In this document: piece by piece, positions 21,273 through 33,885 of the stretch
Layout of the letters: every line of letters starts with the position of its first letter
How positions within the stretch are numbered: position 1 is the stretch's first letter
Source: Homarus americanus
Taxonomy: Eukaryota > Arthropoda > Malacostraca > Decapoda > Nephropidae
Reading direction: 5' to 3'
DNA length: 64,000 bases
Assembly (NCBI RefSeq): GCF_018991925.1
Contig: NW_024735503.1
Coordinates: forward strand, 4,756,762 to 4,820,761
Made by a program: the position numbers and the translations under genes
The notes under the pieces: generated by a model
What the model was told of the DNA's origin: nothing
The model's input: the letters and a program-made list of their open reading frames with translations, nothing else
The model's database searches: none

Positions 21273-24200
21273 GTAAGTACTTCACCATGCTGTACTAGAC
21301 CTGCACCACCATAGATCACTGTGTTGTTTCCTCAGCTGGGTTATTTTACGGTAACATAACTAGCTGTTGTAGGATCCACCACCTAACAGCTAATATGGCC
21401 TCCAAATTACACTGATATTATTCAGAATATTTTCTCTTAATTTGGATGAAAATTTTTTTGTAGAATTTTTGATACTCTGGACGCTAGACACCAAACTTTC
21501 GTGTGTTTGTAGGTATATATTAACGGGTGATAACGTAGCTAAGTTATTATAGTTTCAGTGTAATTTTGACAACACTTTGTTCCCAAATCTTATTTCATAG
21601 TTCAAGTAAACAAGTTCAAAGCCCCAGGTGAGGAAATAATTAATTCGGGAAATCTGTGAGAACCCAGGCGCTGACCCTGGCTGTGTGTGGCGTCTCCCCT
21701 ACATGTTCTTACACCCTGTTGCTCATCCCCCGGTGTGTTGGTGCTCGTGTTTCTGGACTCACTTGACCATATGGCTTAATTCGTGGTTCTTGTCTAGTTG
21801 TTTCCTTCCCCTTAAGCCAAACTTCTTCAACTTTGAATGCATTTCCAGAAGTTCTCAGACTACAACATGTGAATCCTTGTACAGGTATCGGTGATCTTAT
21901 ACTGTAACCAAAATGTGGATGAGGATTTGTCTTGTTTATGATTATCGTCAACTTTTTCATTAATATTGGTACCAAATCCGGCATGTTAGTTGGGAACAAG
22001 CGGTTATTTATATAATAGTATTGCAAAAGTGTGCTAAGTCATACAGAAACCTCAAATGGAAGTTAAGAATAGAAAATATGAGACTTTCATTGTGTTATAA
22101 CCTATCGTACTTACTGCCTCCAAGATTGAGTTCAGTTGACTTGTATAACATAAGGACTGAACGATACAGGATGATTGATTATGAACAAAACCCAAAATAA
22201 ACCCTTATAAAAAAAATCCCCTTCCTCCTCATTAGTTCCCAAGGAAACACAAGCTTAGTAATTAGTTGAGGGATGTTGGCTTAATAACCACCGCCCTCCG
22301 AAAATACCGCCAGGATCAATACTCCTGGTGCATCCTGAAGGCCGGGGCGTGTCAGGCGAGAGAGAGAAACAACTGCAACCTAGATAATTACAAGGCAGAC
22401 ACCACAGCCATCCCACCCCCCACGCCATCAGGTTTGTCATGCTGCTAGGCTGATACAGAGGGTCCCGTCATGGCTAATTGTTGTAGCTACCTGTGCAGTC
22501 TGTGAAGTTTATAGGTTGTGATGTGAGGTGTACTGTCCCGTCACACCTACTGTGTATTGTACTCCCTGTGTGGGAACATTTGGGACAGTGCGCCGTAACA
22601 CTTCCCCCAACTACTTACCAACACCAGCCCCGCCCACTTATGGTATTACTAGGGTAAGACAACCACTTACTTCACAATGAACGGCTGTAGGTGGTTGTGT
22701 TAGTGGCAGTGTAGTGGGTTAAGAGGGACGAGGTGTCGCTTATCAGGGACGAGTGGATGGCAAACATCTCATTGTTTACAGTGTGCCTTTGTCCGGGGGG
22801 AGAAAGAGTCAAATACATTACTTTGTGTGTGTGTTACTGAAGACATACTGTATGTGCTCTCATACTGGTCATGGTACACACTGTTTACGTTTGGTAATAC
22901 TCTACATTGTATTAAAAGCCACTGTATTAAAAGCGAGGATTTGTCATACACACACACACACACACAGGGCGTGACTTGAACGACTAGTGGTGTAATAGTT
23001 ATAGGCTGGGATGGACGCCCGTCTTGCACCAAGTTTAACAGCCTCGCTACTGGGCTGTTGAAGTTGTCTTTATATTGTGTTTCTGGCATTTTTATTTCCA
23101 GTATTTTTAAATTTAGTTGTTATCGGTGTTTTGAGTTGTAAATTTAAAAGTATTTGGAATTGTAGATGTTTTCACGACTATATTTTCCGTGATAATACTT
23201 GAGACGATTTTTCCGCCTCACTGTGGCACAGAGGAGTTACGACTCAACAATGGTACAAGTTTCCTGCTGCCATCGGTCACTCGGCTCAATTCAACACCAG
23301 TAATTTTGTTTCCTGGAAGTGGAGCATTGCGGCCACAACCACCATGGATTTTCGTGTTGGTTAGGGAGAGGCGCTACTGTACTGTACTGTACCAGTTGGT
23401 GAACTTGACCACACGGCGGAGTCGGAGGTCTGTTCTTCACGTTTTTCTGCATCATCACAACTTATATTTTTCAACACCGTTTGTATTAATATAATGTGGT
23501 TAAGTACAGTCTTTTATCAAACATAATTATATGGTTCGGAAAATATATGGATTGTGTCAAAGTTGATATAATAGTTTAATCGTGTGTGTGTGTGTGTGTG
23601 CCACTCGTTATGATGTACTAATGTGGCAGTGGTGGGGACAACTACTCAGGGCCGCGGTGCGTCTCCACATGACGGTGACGCCGCGCTGGTGTTATCTCGC
23701 CTCACAGGGAAGGAAACCACAGGAGGGCAGTTAGAGGATCGTTACACGGCTAGTTGGGTCCTGTAACAACCAACAGGCAGCGGGGGAGTCCGTCTGCCAG
23801 ACGTGATCAACATCTTCTAGTTGAATTTTTATGATTGTTGTGTACTGTAGGAAACGCGTCTCTTAGTTCACTTGTTCCGCTTCGTTATAACTACATTGAT
23901 GAATTTAATTTGACAAAAAAAACTTAAAGATACTCATTATTCATCCATGAAAACTAATATCCTCGATTTTTTAGTCTATATAATATCAAGTGAAAGACAT
24001 GAGCTGGGCGGTCATAGTGAGTCTCATAGACCTGTACGGCTGTGAGGATACAGTTGGGTGGACGAGGGGTGCCTCAGGCGTCCACCAGCGACCCCTGCAC
24101 TTTATCGCCACATGTTTATAGATCAGTCACACACTATTACTAGTTGTAATAATAATAAACAAGCCAGTCTTTCTAGTACATTAATAGTCATCATACTATT

Positions 24201-24546
24201 TGTAACAGTAATAATAAATGATGAGTTGCCAGTTTGTATTTAAACCTTGCATTTATTTTGGAGGTTATGACAGCTGGTTAATATATGCGGTTACGACAGC
24301 TGGGTGTTTATCAAGTTGTTTGTGTGTGTGTATTATGGGGGGCTCTTATTACCTGTATTTCTGTGAATATAAACCACGCGAAGAGGAACAATGCACTCAC
24401 CACCGTAGTTCCTGTACTTGTCGTTAACTAAGTGTGGTGTGTTGCACAAGACACCTGTAGTATATAATGGGGTGAGGTGAGTAAGATCTTAATGAGTAAA
24501 TTTACCTGGATTTAATTTCGTGTGTTGCTTAGTTAATGATTTGTCT
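21273..24546. other. Intron-like sequence, no further exon recognised
   Basis: About 3.3 kb of AT-moderate sequence after exon B. It contains a CA run at about 22948-22966 and a GT run at about 23582-23600. Open frames here lack paired splice signals or exon-like composition. Confidence 0.5.
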
Positions 24547-24592
24547 TATTATTATTATTATTATTATTTTGCGTATTATTATTTTGCTTACG

Positions 24593-24655
<63 letters not shown>
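24547..24655. repeat. (ATT)n microsatellite, interrupted
   Basis: An ATT trinucleotide run with one interruption (TTTGCGTATTATTATTTTGC) and a longer pure stretch near 24593-24653. Confidence 0.95.
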
Positions 24656-24660
<5 letters not shown>

Positions 24661-24777
24661 AGGTTGGTCACTAGGCAAGGGTTTTCTTGATAAATAACTT
24701 GTTGTGGTTTTAAATATTTATAAATTACTAAACTATTAAAGCCTCATGAAATTATACAGCTACATATATAACGTACT

Positions 24778-26746
24778 GATGAATGATACGTGATAGGGTA
24801 GCAACAGTTAATGAATGACACATGATAGGGTAGCAACTGTTAATGAATGACACATGATGAGGTAGCAACAGTTAATGAATGACACATAATAGGGTAGCAA
24901 CATTTAATGAGTGACACATGATGGGGTAGCAACTGTTACTGAATGACACATGATAGGGTAGCAACAGTTAATGAATGATACATGATAGTTTAGCAACCGT
25001 TAATGAATAACATGATAGGGTAGCAACATTTAATGTGACACATGATAGGGTAGCAACATTTAATGAATGACACATAATAGGGTAGCAACATTTAATGAAT
25101 GACACATAATAGGGTAGCAACATTTAATGAGTGACACATGATAGGGTAGCAACATTTAATGAGTGACACATGATAGGGTAACAACATTTAATGAATGACA
25201 CATAATAGGGTAGCAACATTTAATGAATGACACATAATAGGGTAACAACATTTAATGAGTGACACATGATAGGGTAGCAACTGTTAATGAATGACACATA
25301 ATAGGGTAGCAACATTTAATGAATGACACATAATAGAGAACAGCAAATATTTAATGAGTGACACATAATAGGGTAGCAACATTTAATGAATAACACATAA
25401 TAGGGTAGCAACATTTAATGAGTGACACATGATAGGGTAGCAACTGTTAATGAATGACACATAATAGGGTAGCAACATTTAATGAATGACACATAATAGG
25501 GTAGCAACATTTAATGAATGACACATAATAGAGTAGCAACATTTAATGAATGACACATAATAGGGTAGCAACATTTAATGAGTGACACATGATATAGGGT
25601 AGCAACATTTAATGAATGACACATGATAGGGTAGCAACATTTAATGAATGACACATAATAGGGTAGCAACATTTAATGAATGACACATAATAGAGTAGCA
25701 ACTGTTAATGAATGACACATAATAGGGTAGCAACATTTAATGAATGACACATAATAGAGTAGCAACATTTAATGAATGACACATAATAGGGTAGCAACAT
25801 TTAATGAATGACACATAATAGGGTAGCAACATTTAATGAATGACACATAATAGAGTAGCAACATTTAATGAGTGACACATGATAGGGTAGCAACATTTAA
25901 TGAATGACACATAATAGGGTAGCAACATTTAATGAATGACACATAATAGAGTAGCAACTGTTAATGAATGACACATAATAGGGTAGCAACATTTAATGAA
26001 TGACACATAATAGAGTAGCAACATTTAATGAATGACACATAATAGGGTAGCAACATTTAATGAGTGACACATAATAGGGTAGCAACATTTAATGAGTGAC
26101 ACATGATAGGTTAGCAACTGTTAATGAATGACACATAATAGGGTAGCAACATTTAATGAATGACACATAATAGAGTAGCAACATTTAATGAATGACACAT
26201 AATAGGGTAGCAACATTTAATGAATGACACATAATAGAGTAGCAACATTTAATGAATGACACATAATAGGGTAGCAACATTTAATGAATGACACATAATA
26301 GGGTAGCAACATTTAATGAGTGACACATGATAGGGTAGCAACATTTAATGAATGACACATAATAGGGTAGCAACATTTAATGAATGACACATAATAGAGT
26401 AGCAACATTTAATGAATGACACAATAGAGTAGCAACATTTAATGAATGACACATAATAGAGTAGCAACATTTAATGAATGACACATAAGAGGGTAGCAAC
26501 ATTTAATGAATGACACATAATAGGGTAGCAACATTTAATGAATGACACATAATAGGGTAGCAACATTTAATGAGTGACACATGATAGGGTAGCAACATTT
26601 AATGAATGACACATAATAGGGTAGCAACATTTAATGAATGACACATAATAGAGTAGCAACATTTAATGAGTGACACATGATAGGGTAGCAACAGTTAATG
26701 AGCGACGCATAATATGGTAGCAACAGTTAATGAGTGACACATGATA
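24778..26746. repeat. 32-bp AT-rich tandem array, about 60 copies
   Basis: Units of 32 bp with core GGGTAGCAACATTTAATGAA followed by TGACACATAATA. Most copies differ by one or two recurrent changes: GAGTAGC versus GGGTAGC, GAGTGACAC versus GAATGACAC, CATGATAG versus CATAATAG, and ACTGTTAA or ACAGTTAA versus ACATTTAA. Units at the two ends are the most diverged. Variants recur in blocks, suggesting amplification of multi-unit segments. There are no unique spacers between units, so it is not CRISPR-like. Confidence 0.95.
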
Positions 26747-26910
26747 CTACAAGAACATGGTACACTGTATTATGTAACAGCGAGCATCAACCCTCCTATG
26801 TGTGTGTTTAGGGGACCGATTTATGGGTTGTGTTCGTATGTATTTTAGTTATGTGTTTAGTGTTTATGTATAGTATGTGTCTGAGTACAGTATATGTATG
26901 TGTGCGTATA

Positions 26911-26912
<2 letters not shown>

Positions 26913-26974
<62 letters not shown>
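26913..26974. repeat. (GT)n microsatellite
   Basis: A nearly pure GT dinucleotide run of about 60 bp. Confidence 0.95.
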
Positions 26975-26975
<1 letters not shown>

Positions 26976-27387
26976 AGGAGCACCCCCCCTTAACGCCGCC
27001 TCTCGTCCACATCACCATCCTCTATACATATTAACATTCCGTCTTAGTACAGTTGAATGTTTATCCGAATATATTAACCCAGAGACAGTCGTGATGATGT
27101 TAACAGAAGAGAAACGAAAAAAAAAGCTGCATTGCGGGTTAGGTTAGGTTAGGTTATGTTAGGTTGTCTCTCGTGGTTGAAATTACTACTTTGTTGTCGT
27201 CATTTCCCCCCCCAAGTGTGTATGTTGGGGTGGGGGGGTGGGTGTAGGTTTTGATTTGGGTGTATGTGGGCGTGTATATGCTACAGTTTGTGTATTTGGC
27301 GGGTGTGCGTTTTAGAGAATGGGTGTGTGTGTGTATAGTTGTGTTTGTTTGTATCTGTGTGTGGTTATGTGCGTGCGTGTGTGATTA

Positions 27388-27420
<33 letters not shown>

Positions 27421-27958
27421 ACAGTATGTGTGTGTGTGTGCGTGTGAAGGAACAAAGTATCCCATAAACTGGTTAACCGATATTGTTGAAAGCTGAGATA
27501 TTGGTTGAGTATTGGCCGAGGAAGACTGGGGGTATAAATTCTATTAAATACAGGAAACGGCTTGAGGCTACAGTATAACTTCAAACCTGTTTCTATACCT
27601 ACACTGTCTATATATTCATGGTAAAATAATATTAACTTGTATGTTGATTTTACTGAATATTAACTGTATCTCACATCAACCTATAATAATGTTTAATGGC
27701 AAAAAATAACAAAAATAAAACATAAGTAATACAAATTTAATATCGTTACTAAATAAGAGTAAAACAATTTCTTTGTTTTATCGGTAAATAAAACACCGTG
27801 TTAGGATAGACAAAATTCAAACTCAATACACACAGTAGAAACGAATTCACATCATCTGCCTATAAAGGTATTCGAACAATGGTCAGTTACACTACTACCA
27901 TATACTGTATTTATATCTAGTACGGTCCTTCAGTGAGGCTTGGGGCTGATAGGAAAAG
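26975..27958. other. Stretch with short repeats, no gene recognised
   Basis: Contains a short TTAGG-type tract (27137-27167), homopolymeric C and G runs near 27205-27240, and a GT-rich stretch at about 27320-27445. The AT-rich remainder shows nothing further. Confidence 0.5.
27137..27167 (+). repeat. Short interstitial TTAGG tract
   Basis: Four to five tandem GGTTA pentamers (GGGTTAGGTTAGGTTAGGTT), the arthropod telomere-type repeat, embedded in single-copy DNA. Confidence 0.7.
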
Positions 27959-28448
27959 TTATAGAAATAGACGTGTAAACTTGTGGGTAAATATCTGTTG
28001 TTGAGAGACGGTAAGTCGTGAGAGCAGGAGAGTGTTGGGAGAGGGACGTGGTGTAGTGCTCAGGTTCCCAGGTGTGCCAGCCAGGTGGAATGACTGTGGC
28101 ACACCTGTACTGAGGGGCGGGGTAGGGGCCAGGTCACGCACACACACACACAACGTGAGTGGGAGGATGTGGACAGAGCAACGAAAGTAGAGGCAATTGT
28201 GGAAAGAGAGAGGAAAACTAGAGGAGGGAAGAGGGGGGTGGAAAACGCATGTAGTAGTGGTAGAGGCGGCGGCGGCGGCAGTGAGGCAGAGGCGGCGGCT
28301 GTCGTAGTAGTGGTGGTGGTTATGGAGGTAGCTGGAGCCAGAGCAGCACCGGAAACAGGAGCGGTATACCCAGCTACACGTCCGCTGCTTCTGCAGGCGT
28401 CTAGGGCGACTTCCGGTCACCAGCGTCTTACGGGGACGTTTTATTGTG
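27959..28448 (+). other. GC-rich segment preceding the donor minisatellite
   Basis: A GC-elevated region with a GGCGGCGGCGGCGG run (about 28264-28278) and CpG dinucleotides. It leads directly into GTGTGGAG|GTAAGCG at 28459, so it could be the exon (5' UTR or first exon) belonging to the first donor of the repeat that follows. The long + frame here has no early ATG, and a minus-strand open frame also crosses it. Neither looks coding. The exon reading is inference. Confidence 0.25.
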
Positions 28449-29322
28449 GTGTGTGGAGGTAAGCGAGGCTCCCCTGACCTACGCCACACGACCTCCTGGT
28501 GTGTGGAGGTAAGCGAGGCTCCCCTGACCTACGCCACACGACCTCCTGGTGTGTGGAGGTAAGCGAGGCTCCCCTGACCTACGCCACACTACCTCCTGGT
28601 GTGTGGAGGTAAGCGAGGTTTCGGGACCTACGCCACACTATCTCCTGGTGTGTGGGAGGTATGAGGTTTCTGACCTACGCCGCCACACTATCTCCTGGTG
28701 TGTGGAGGTGTCGGAAGCCCCTGACCCACGCCACACCATCTCCCGGTGTGGAGGCAGCGAGGCCCCTGACTCACGCCACACACTATCTCCTGGTGTGGAG
28801 GCAAGCGAGGTTTCGACCTACGCCACACTACCCTGGTGTGTGGAGGTGTTGAAGCCCCCCTGACCCACGCCACACTATCTCTGGTGTGTGGAGGTAAGCG
28901 AGGCCCCTGACCCACAGCCTCACTACCCTGGTGTGTGGAGGCAAGCGAGGCTCCCTGACCCACGCCACACCATCTCCTGGTGTGTGGGAGGCAAGCGAGG
29001 CTCCTGACCTACTGGCTGACTATCTCCCGGTGTGGAAGCAAGCGAGGCTCCCTGACCTACGCCACACGACCTCCTGGTGTGTGGAGGTAAGGGAGGCTCC
29101 CTGACCCAATACGCCACACTATCTCCCGGTGTGTGGAGGTAAGCGAGGCCCCTGACCTACGCCACACTATCTCCTGGTGTGTGGAGGTAAGCGAGGCTCC
29201 CCTGACCTACGCCACACGACCTCCTGGTGTGTGGAGGTAAGGGAAGCTCCCCTGACCTACGCCACACTACCTCCTGGTGTGTGGAGGTAAGCGAGGCTCC
29301 CCTGACCTACGCTATACTTGTA
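28449..29322 (+). repeat. 50-bp minisatellite bearing repeated 5' splice-site consensus
   Basis: Tandem units of 50 bp; the first three start exactly 50 bp apart. Each contains TGTGTGGAGGTAAGCGAGGC, then a CCCTGACCTACGCCACAC block and CTCCTGG. About 17 units are present. About ten keep GAG|GTAAG, matching a metazoan splice donor. The others are changed at that site (GGCAAGC, GGTGTCG, GGTATG). The outer units are the most regular and the central ones the most degenerate. Confidence 0.9.
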
Positions 29323-29878
29323 ACACAAAAGAGATTGACTGCAAGGTGAACGAATGTTCGTCTGGTGTGAAATGGGAGTGACAGGCGCTGCTGATTGCTC
29401 GTGTTGACTCAGTTTTTATGGTACGGTACCAAAATCTGTGAGGAGATTCACTGATACCATCACCATCATGTTTATTGGCTCTCACAAAGTGTTAAGACAA
29501 GTTTTAGGATCATTTGTTGCTCCTCGCCCGCGGTGTGTCGTCCATCATGGGTCTTTCCTCGCTCGTCGGGTCTAATAACCCTTGTCTTTTTTTTTTTCTT
29601 TTTTTTTACTGAACCACTAGACAAATTTTTATGCCCCGGGCGCCATCGGCAGGAGCTCTCAGTGTTTACCTTTATGTCTGCCCGGGTAAAGATTTTCCAG
29701 TAGGCGGGAGTGTTTTTTTTTTTCGATTTATTTAAAAAAATGTAAAGTTGATTTTAGTGTTCATGGTGAAATTTCTGAGAAGGGTCTTGGGTAACCTCAG
29801 TCTGTGGTTCATCACACGTGAAACAGCTATTGTGCCGTCACATATGTCATATTTGGGTTCAGTATTTCGAATTATTGG
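29323..29878. other. Single-copy stretch, no gene recognised
   Basis: Contains T-rich homopolymer runs at about 29588-29608 and 29713-29724. No exon or RNA signal is convincing. Confidence 0.45.
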
Positions 29879-29975
29879 AACACCTGAAGATTCACCCACC
29901 CCCCCCTCCCTGGCTTATTTCACCTGGATATTAATCATCCTAACGCTACATGGGGTTAGGTTAATGTTCAGGTGA
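29879..29975. repeat. Foldback (hairpin) repeat, copy 3, right arm shortened
   Basis: Left arm CACCTGAAGATTCACCCACC, then GGCTTATTTCACCTGG and TCATCCTAACGCTACAT. The right arm is reduced to GGTTAATGTTCAGGTG. The termini and internal CTTATTTCACCTG identify the family. Confidence 0.6.
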
Positions 29976-29997
29976 GTGTGCTGTCAGTGTTGACTGT

Positions 29998-29999
<2 letters not shown>

Positions 30000-30040
<41 letters not shown>

Positions 30041-30258
30041 GACTGTAGAGTGTGTGTGTGTGTGTGTGTTGTTGACTGTAGAGTGTGTGTGTGTGTGTGG
30101 TGTTGGCTGTGGGGAGTGTGTGGTGTTGACTGGTGTGTGTGTGGTGTTGACTGTAGAGTGGTGTGGTGTTGACTGTAGTGTGTGTGGTGTTGACTGTGGA
30201 GTGTGTGTGTGGGTGTGGTGTTGACTGTAGAGTGTGTATGTGGGTGTGGTGTTGGCTA

Positions 30259-30296
<38 letters not shown>

Positions 30297-30391
30297 GATT
30301 GTAGAGTGTGTGTGTGTGTTGACTGTAGAGTGTGTGTGTGTGTGGTGTGTGTGTGTGGTGTTGACTGTGGGGGTGTGTGTGGTGTTGACTG

Positions 30392-30432
<41 letters not shown>

Positions 30433-30580
30433 GTTGACTGTAGAGGTGTGTGTGGTGTTGACTATGGTGTGTGTGTTGTGTGTGGTGTTGACTGTAGAGT
30501 GTGTGTGGTGTTGACTGTGGTGTGTGTGTTGTGTGTGTGGTGTTGACTGTGGGTGTGTGTGTGTGTGGTGTTGGCTGTGG

Positions 30581-30623
<43 letters not shown>

Positions 30624-30828
30624 GTTGACTGTGGGGTGTGTGTGTGTGTGTGGTGTTGACTGTGGGGTGTGTGTGTGTGTGTGGGGTGTGTGTGTGTGTT
30701 GACTGTGCAGGTGTGTGTGTGTGTGTGCCAGGCTGTGGGGTGTGTGTGTGTGTGTGGTGTTGACTGTGGGGAGTGTGTGTGTGTGGTGTTGACTGTGGGG
30801 GGTGTGTGTGTGTGTGTGGTGTTAACTG

Positions 30829-30867
<39 letters not shown>

Positions 30868-31016
30868 GTTGACTGCCAGGGTGTGTGTGTGTGGTGTTGA
30901 CTGTGGGGTGTGTGTGTGTGTGGTGTTGACTGTAGAGAGTGTGTGTGTGTGTGGTGTTGACTGTAGAGTGTGTGTGTGTGGTGTTGGCTGTAGAGTGTGT
31001 GTGTGTGTGTGTTTGT
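30000..31016. repeat. GT-rich compound minisatellite
   Basis: Blocks of (GT)n alternate with GTGTTGACTGTAGAGTGTG and GTGTTGACTGTGGGGTGTG punctuation. Spacing between TTGACTG elements varies from about 25 to 60 bp, so it is a microsatellite/minisatellite hybrid rather than a fixed-length array. Open frames on both strands (Cys/Val on +, Thr/His on -) are artefacts of this composition. Confidence 0.92.
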
Positions 31017-31036
31017 CGACTGTAGACAATAGACAG

Positions 31037-31126
31037 TGTAGGTGTACATTTACATGGATTGTGCAAGTATACAATTTATACATGAAATCAGGTATACAAA
31101 CAGAGGTAAACTATACCTCGATTTGA
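31037..31126. repeat. Interspersed element with TATACAAA motifs, copy 1
   Basis: Contains GTGTAGGTGTACATTTACATG, AGTATACAATTTATACATG and GGTATACAAACAGAGGTAAAC. These match the order of motifs in the better-preserved copy at 58113-58215, so the two are diverged copies of one dispersed repeat. Confidence 0.5.
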
Positions 31127-32214
31127 CCAAGACTAACCAATAATCATCCACTTATTTCCAGTAGGGTCGCGTCTCTCGGGTCTCACAGTAATGGCGTCTA
31201 TGTTTGCTTACTCAGCGGGTATAGGGATTCTGATAGGCTGACGAGAACAAAAATGATCTGATCTGAAATATTATTAGGTCAGAGGTTAAGGTCACGGCTC
31301 GGAACTAAGGTGAAATACTGTACTGTATATTAGAACAATGGATTGATTTTGATGAAGACTTGCATTTGAATGTTGTGGAGGAAGAAAAAGAATGAAGACA
31401 ATTTATTCAGTATTGTAGAAAAAAATCTGTTTGGGAAAGAAAACTAGACGAATAATATTGAAAGAAATTATATGATTAGGTACCGAAAAAAATGAGAGAG
31501 AATAATAGATTTATGAATAAAGAAAACGATCAGGTTGTGGAAAAGGATTAAATTTAGGGAGGAAAAAAGTCCGTTTGAGAGAGAATAAGATTATCTATTG
31601 GGTCAGAAGTCAGGATAACTCGTGAAGGTCAGAGGTCAGGATGACTCGTGAAGGGTTGGATAGTGGCCAAAGAAAACACCCCTCTTTGCAGGTCTGGGAG
31701 GCTGGAGGGCTCTTCTGATCGCCCTACTTTGTTTTTTTATACATTTATTGGGAAACAAATCAAGAGGTTCGTAAGAAAAATTCATAGAGTTAATTTTTCC
31801 ATAAGACAGTGAAGTTGAACGAAGATCAGGTGGGTGGGTGGGTGGGTAAGTAGTGTGGTGTGGGATAGAGAAACTGGGTAGATGAGTAATGGGGCGGATG
31901 GATGGGATGACGGATAGGAAGTTGGTTGTGTGGTAAAGTGCTTCTTGAGGTGTGTGTAAAAAGGGGGGGGATGGCGTGTTTTTTTTTTTTTTGTTAGATA
32001 AGGAGGGTGAAAGAAGATTAGAGGTGGGGGAAGGAAGTTATAGTTCGGAAATTGAAGAAATTTAGGAGGAGGTAAGAGAGGGCAGACTGACCGCCTAGCT
32101 AAGCTAATAGTGTGTTTGGGTTGTGTCATGGGTTAGTTATTGTCTGTCGGTACAGGCACTAGACATCCTACCCTGTCCCATATATGGGTGTTTTTAGGGC
32201 CTTATTTCATATTG
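31127..32214. other. Single-copy stretch, no gene recognised
   Basis: Purine-rich and AT-rich parts alternate. A short GGTG run (31829-31845) and a T homopolymer (about 31979-31991) are present. No supported gene. Confidence 0.45.
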
Positions 32215-32965
32215 GGTAGGGCGGGAGGATGGTGGGTGGGTAGGGCGGAGGATGGGTGGTGGGTAGGGCGGAGGATGGGTGGTGGGTGGGTAGGGCGGAG
32301 GATGGGTGGTGGTGGGTAGGGCGGGAGGATGAGTGGTGGGTGGGTAGGGTGGAGGATGGGTGGTGGGTGGGTAGGCGGAGGATGGGTGGTGGGTGGTAGG
32401 CGGGAGACAGTGTGTGTGGGTAGGGCGGAGGCTGGGTGGTGGGTGAGAGGGAAGCTGGGTGGTGGGTGGGTAGGGCGGGAGGATATGTGGTGGGTGGGTA
32501 GGATGGGTGGTGGTGGGTAGGCGGGAGGATGGGTGGTGGCGGGTATATGAGGATGGGTGGTGGTGGGCAGGGCGGAGCAGGGTGGTGGGTGGGTAGGCGG
32601 GAGGATGGGTAAGGCGATGATGGGTGGTGGGTAGGGCGTGGAGGATGGTGGTGGGTGGGTAGGGCGGAGGATGGGTGGTGGGTGGGTAGGCGGAGGATGG
32701 GTGGTGGGTGGTTAGGGGCGTGAGGCGTGGTGGTGGGTGGGTAGGGCGGGAGGATGGGTGGTGGTGGGTAGGGCGGGAGTGATGGGTGGTGGGTGGGTAG
32801 GGCGTGATGATGGGTAGGTGGGTAGGGCGAGGATGGGTGGTGGGTGGGTAGGGCGGGGAGGATGGGTGGTGGTGGGAGGAGGGTGGTGGGTGGGTAGGGC
32901 GGGAGGATGGGTGGTGGGTGGGTAGGGCGGGAGGATGGGTGGTGGGTGGGTAGGGCGGGAGAATG
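32215..32965 (+). repeat. G-rich minisatellite with G-quadruplex potential
   Basis: Tandem units of about 24-28 bp: GGTGGGTGGGTAGGGCGGGA followed by GGATGGGT. Most units contain four runs of three G separated by one or two bases, fitting the G3+N1-7 quadruplex rule. Copies vary by small indels. The long complementary Pro/Thr/His-rich frame is not a gene. Confidence 0.92.
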
Positions 32966-33846
32966 GGAAGCGAATGTGTCATTATTATTAATTGTTGTTA
33001 TTGTTGATTATAAATGCAGCTACCGCCTTGGGAAGTCATAGGCTGGGCTACAAACTTATGGTATACCAGACGCTCCATCCTTGGCCAAAAATAGACAATT
33101 TGATATATATTTTATTACCTACAGGTTGATGGAATAACAATGTGGTATCGCCCGAAAGGTTACTCTTGTACAGGCGACGGAGTAGTGTTGCGCAGTTATT
33201 GTGTTGTAAACAGTGTGTTCCACGGAGGTAGGTGAGGGAGAGGAGAAGGGTAAAGGAATAGTGAAGATAAAGTAAAGGAAGAAGGAGGTACGAAAGGAGG
33301 GGAAGGAGGTAGAGGTGAGAATGAGGGGGAAGGGGTGTTGGGAGGGGAGAGGTATGAGAGTGGTAAGAGGAGACGGGAGGGAGAGAGGGGAGGGGGGGGG
33401 TCTTAGGGAGGATGAGGGTTGGGGCGTTGTCCGTTCATTGTTTTTGTTTCATTGTTATTGTTTTTGTCAGGGTCATAATACCCATAATACTTGTTTCCGG
33501 TTTGATTTCTACGTTGTTTGCTTGTGTTGACGATAATGATGATTATTTTGTTTTCCTTGTACCCTTGTCTACTGCTGCTTTTTTTTGAGGTCGAAACGAA
33601 GAATATAGAAAACGAGAACAGGCGCGAAAAGAATGTACAGTACTCCATCATTACTTCGTGCCCCCGTGTGATATATAAAACACAGGTATGGCATGACTAA
33701 AACAACAATGTTAATCTGTTATAAGAAAAATAAGTATATCTCACGAGTAATAGTTAAAAGCATTATGAAGGAGTGTTGGTTGTGTATAGCCAGTCCCGTC
33801 TTTCCTGACCTCACTGATGATGATTGATCGCTTGGGAGGGATGTTT

Positions 33847-33885
<39 letters not shown>

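Noticed and set aside
24778..26746. Regular 32-bp repeats resembling a CRISPR array
   Set aside because: Units are directly adjacent with no unique spacers, the context is eukaryotic, and there are no cas genes.
28169..28462. A + strand 97-codon frame ending at the first donor, as a first coding exon
   Set aside because: It opens at GTG rather than ATG and includes a long Val run from a GTA/GTG repeat. The only early ATG is in another frame. It may be untranslated exon, but not shown to be coding.
27959..28489. A 176-codon minus-strand frame in GC-rich DNA
   Set aside because: Its start lies inside the 50-bp minisatellite and it crosses CA and GGC simple repeats. No splice signals or recognisable domain.
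29984..31083. Long Thr/His and Cys/Val frames in the GT-rich array
   Set aside because: Frames come from (GT)n/(CA)n composition on both strands.
32194..32982. A 262-codon Pro/Thr/His-rich minus-strand frame
   Set aside because: It is the complement of the G-rich minisatellite. No start context, no complexity.
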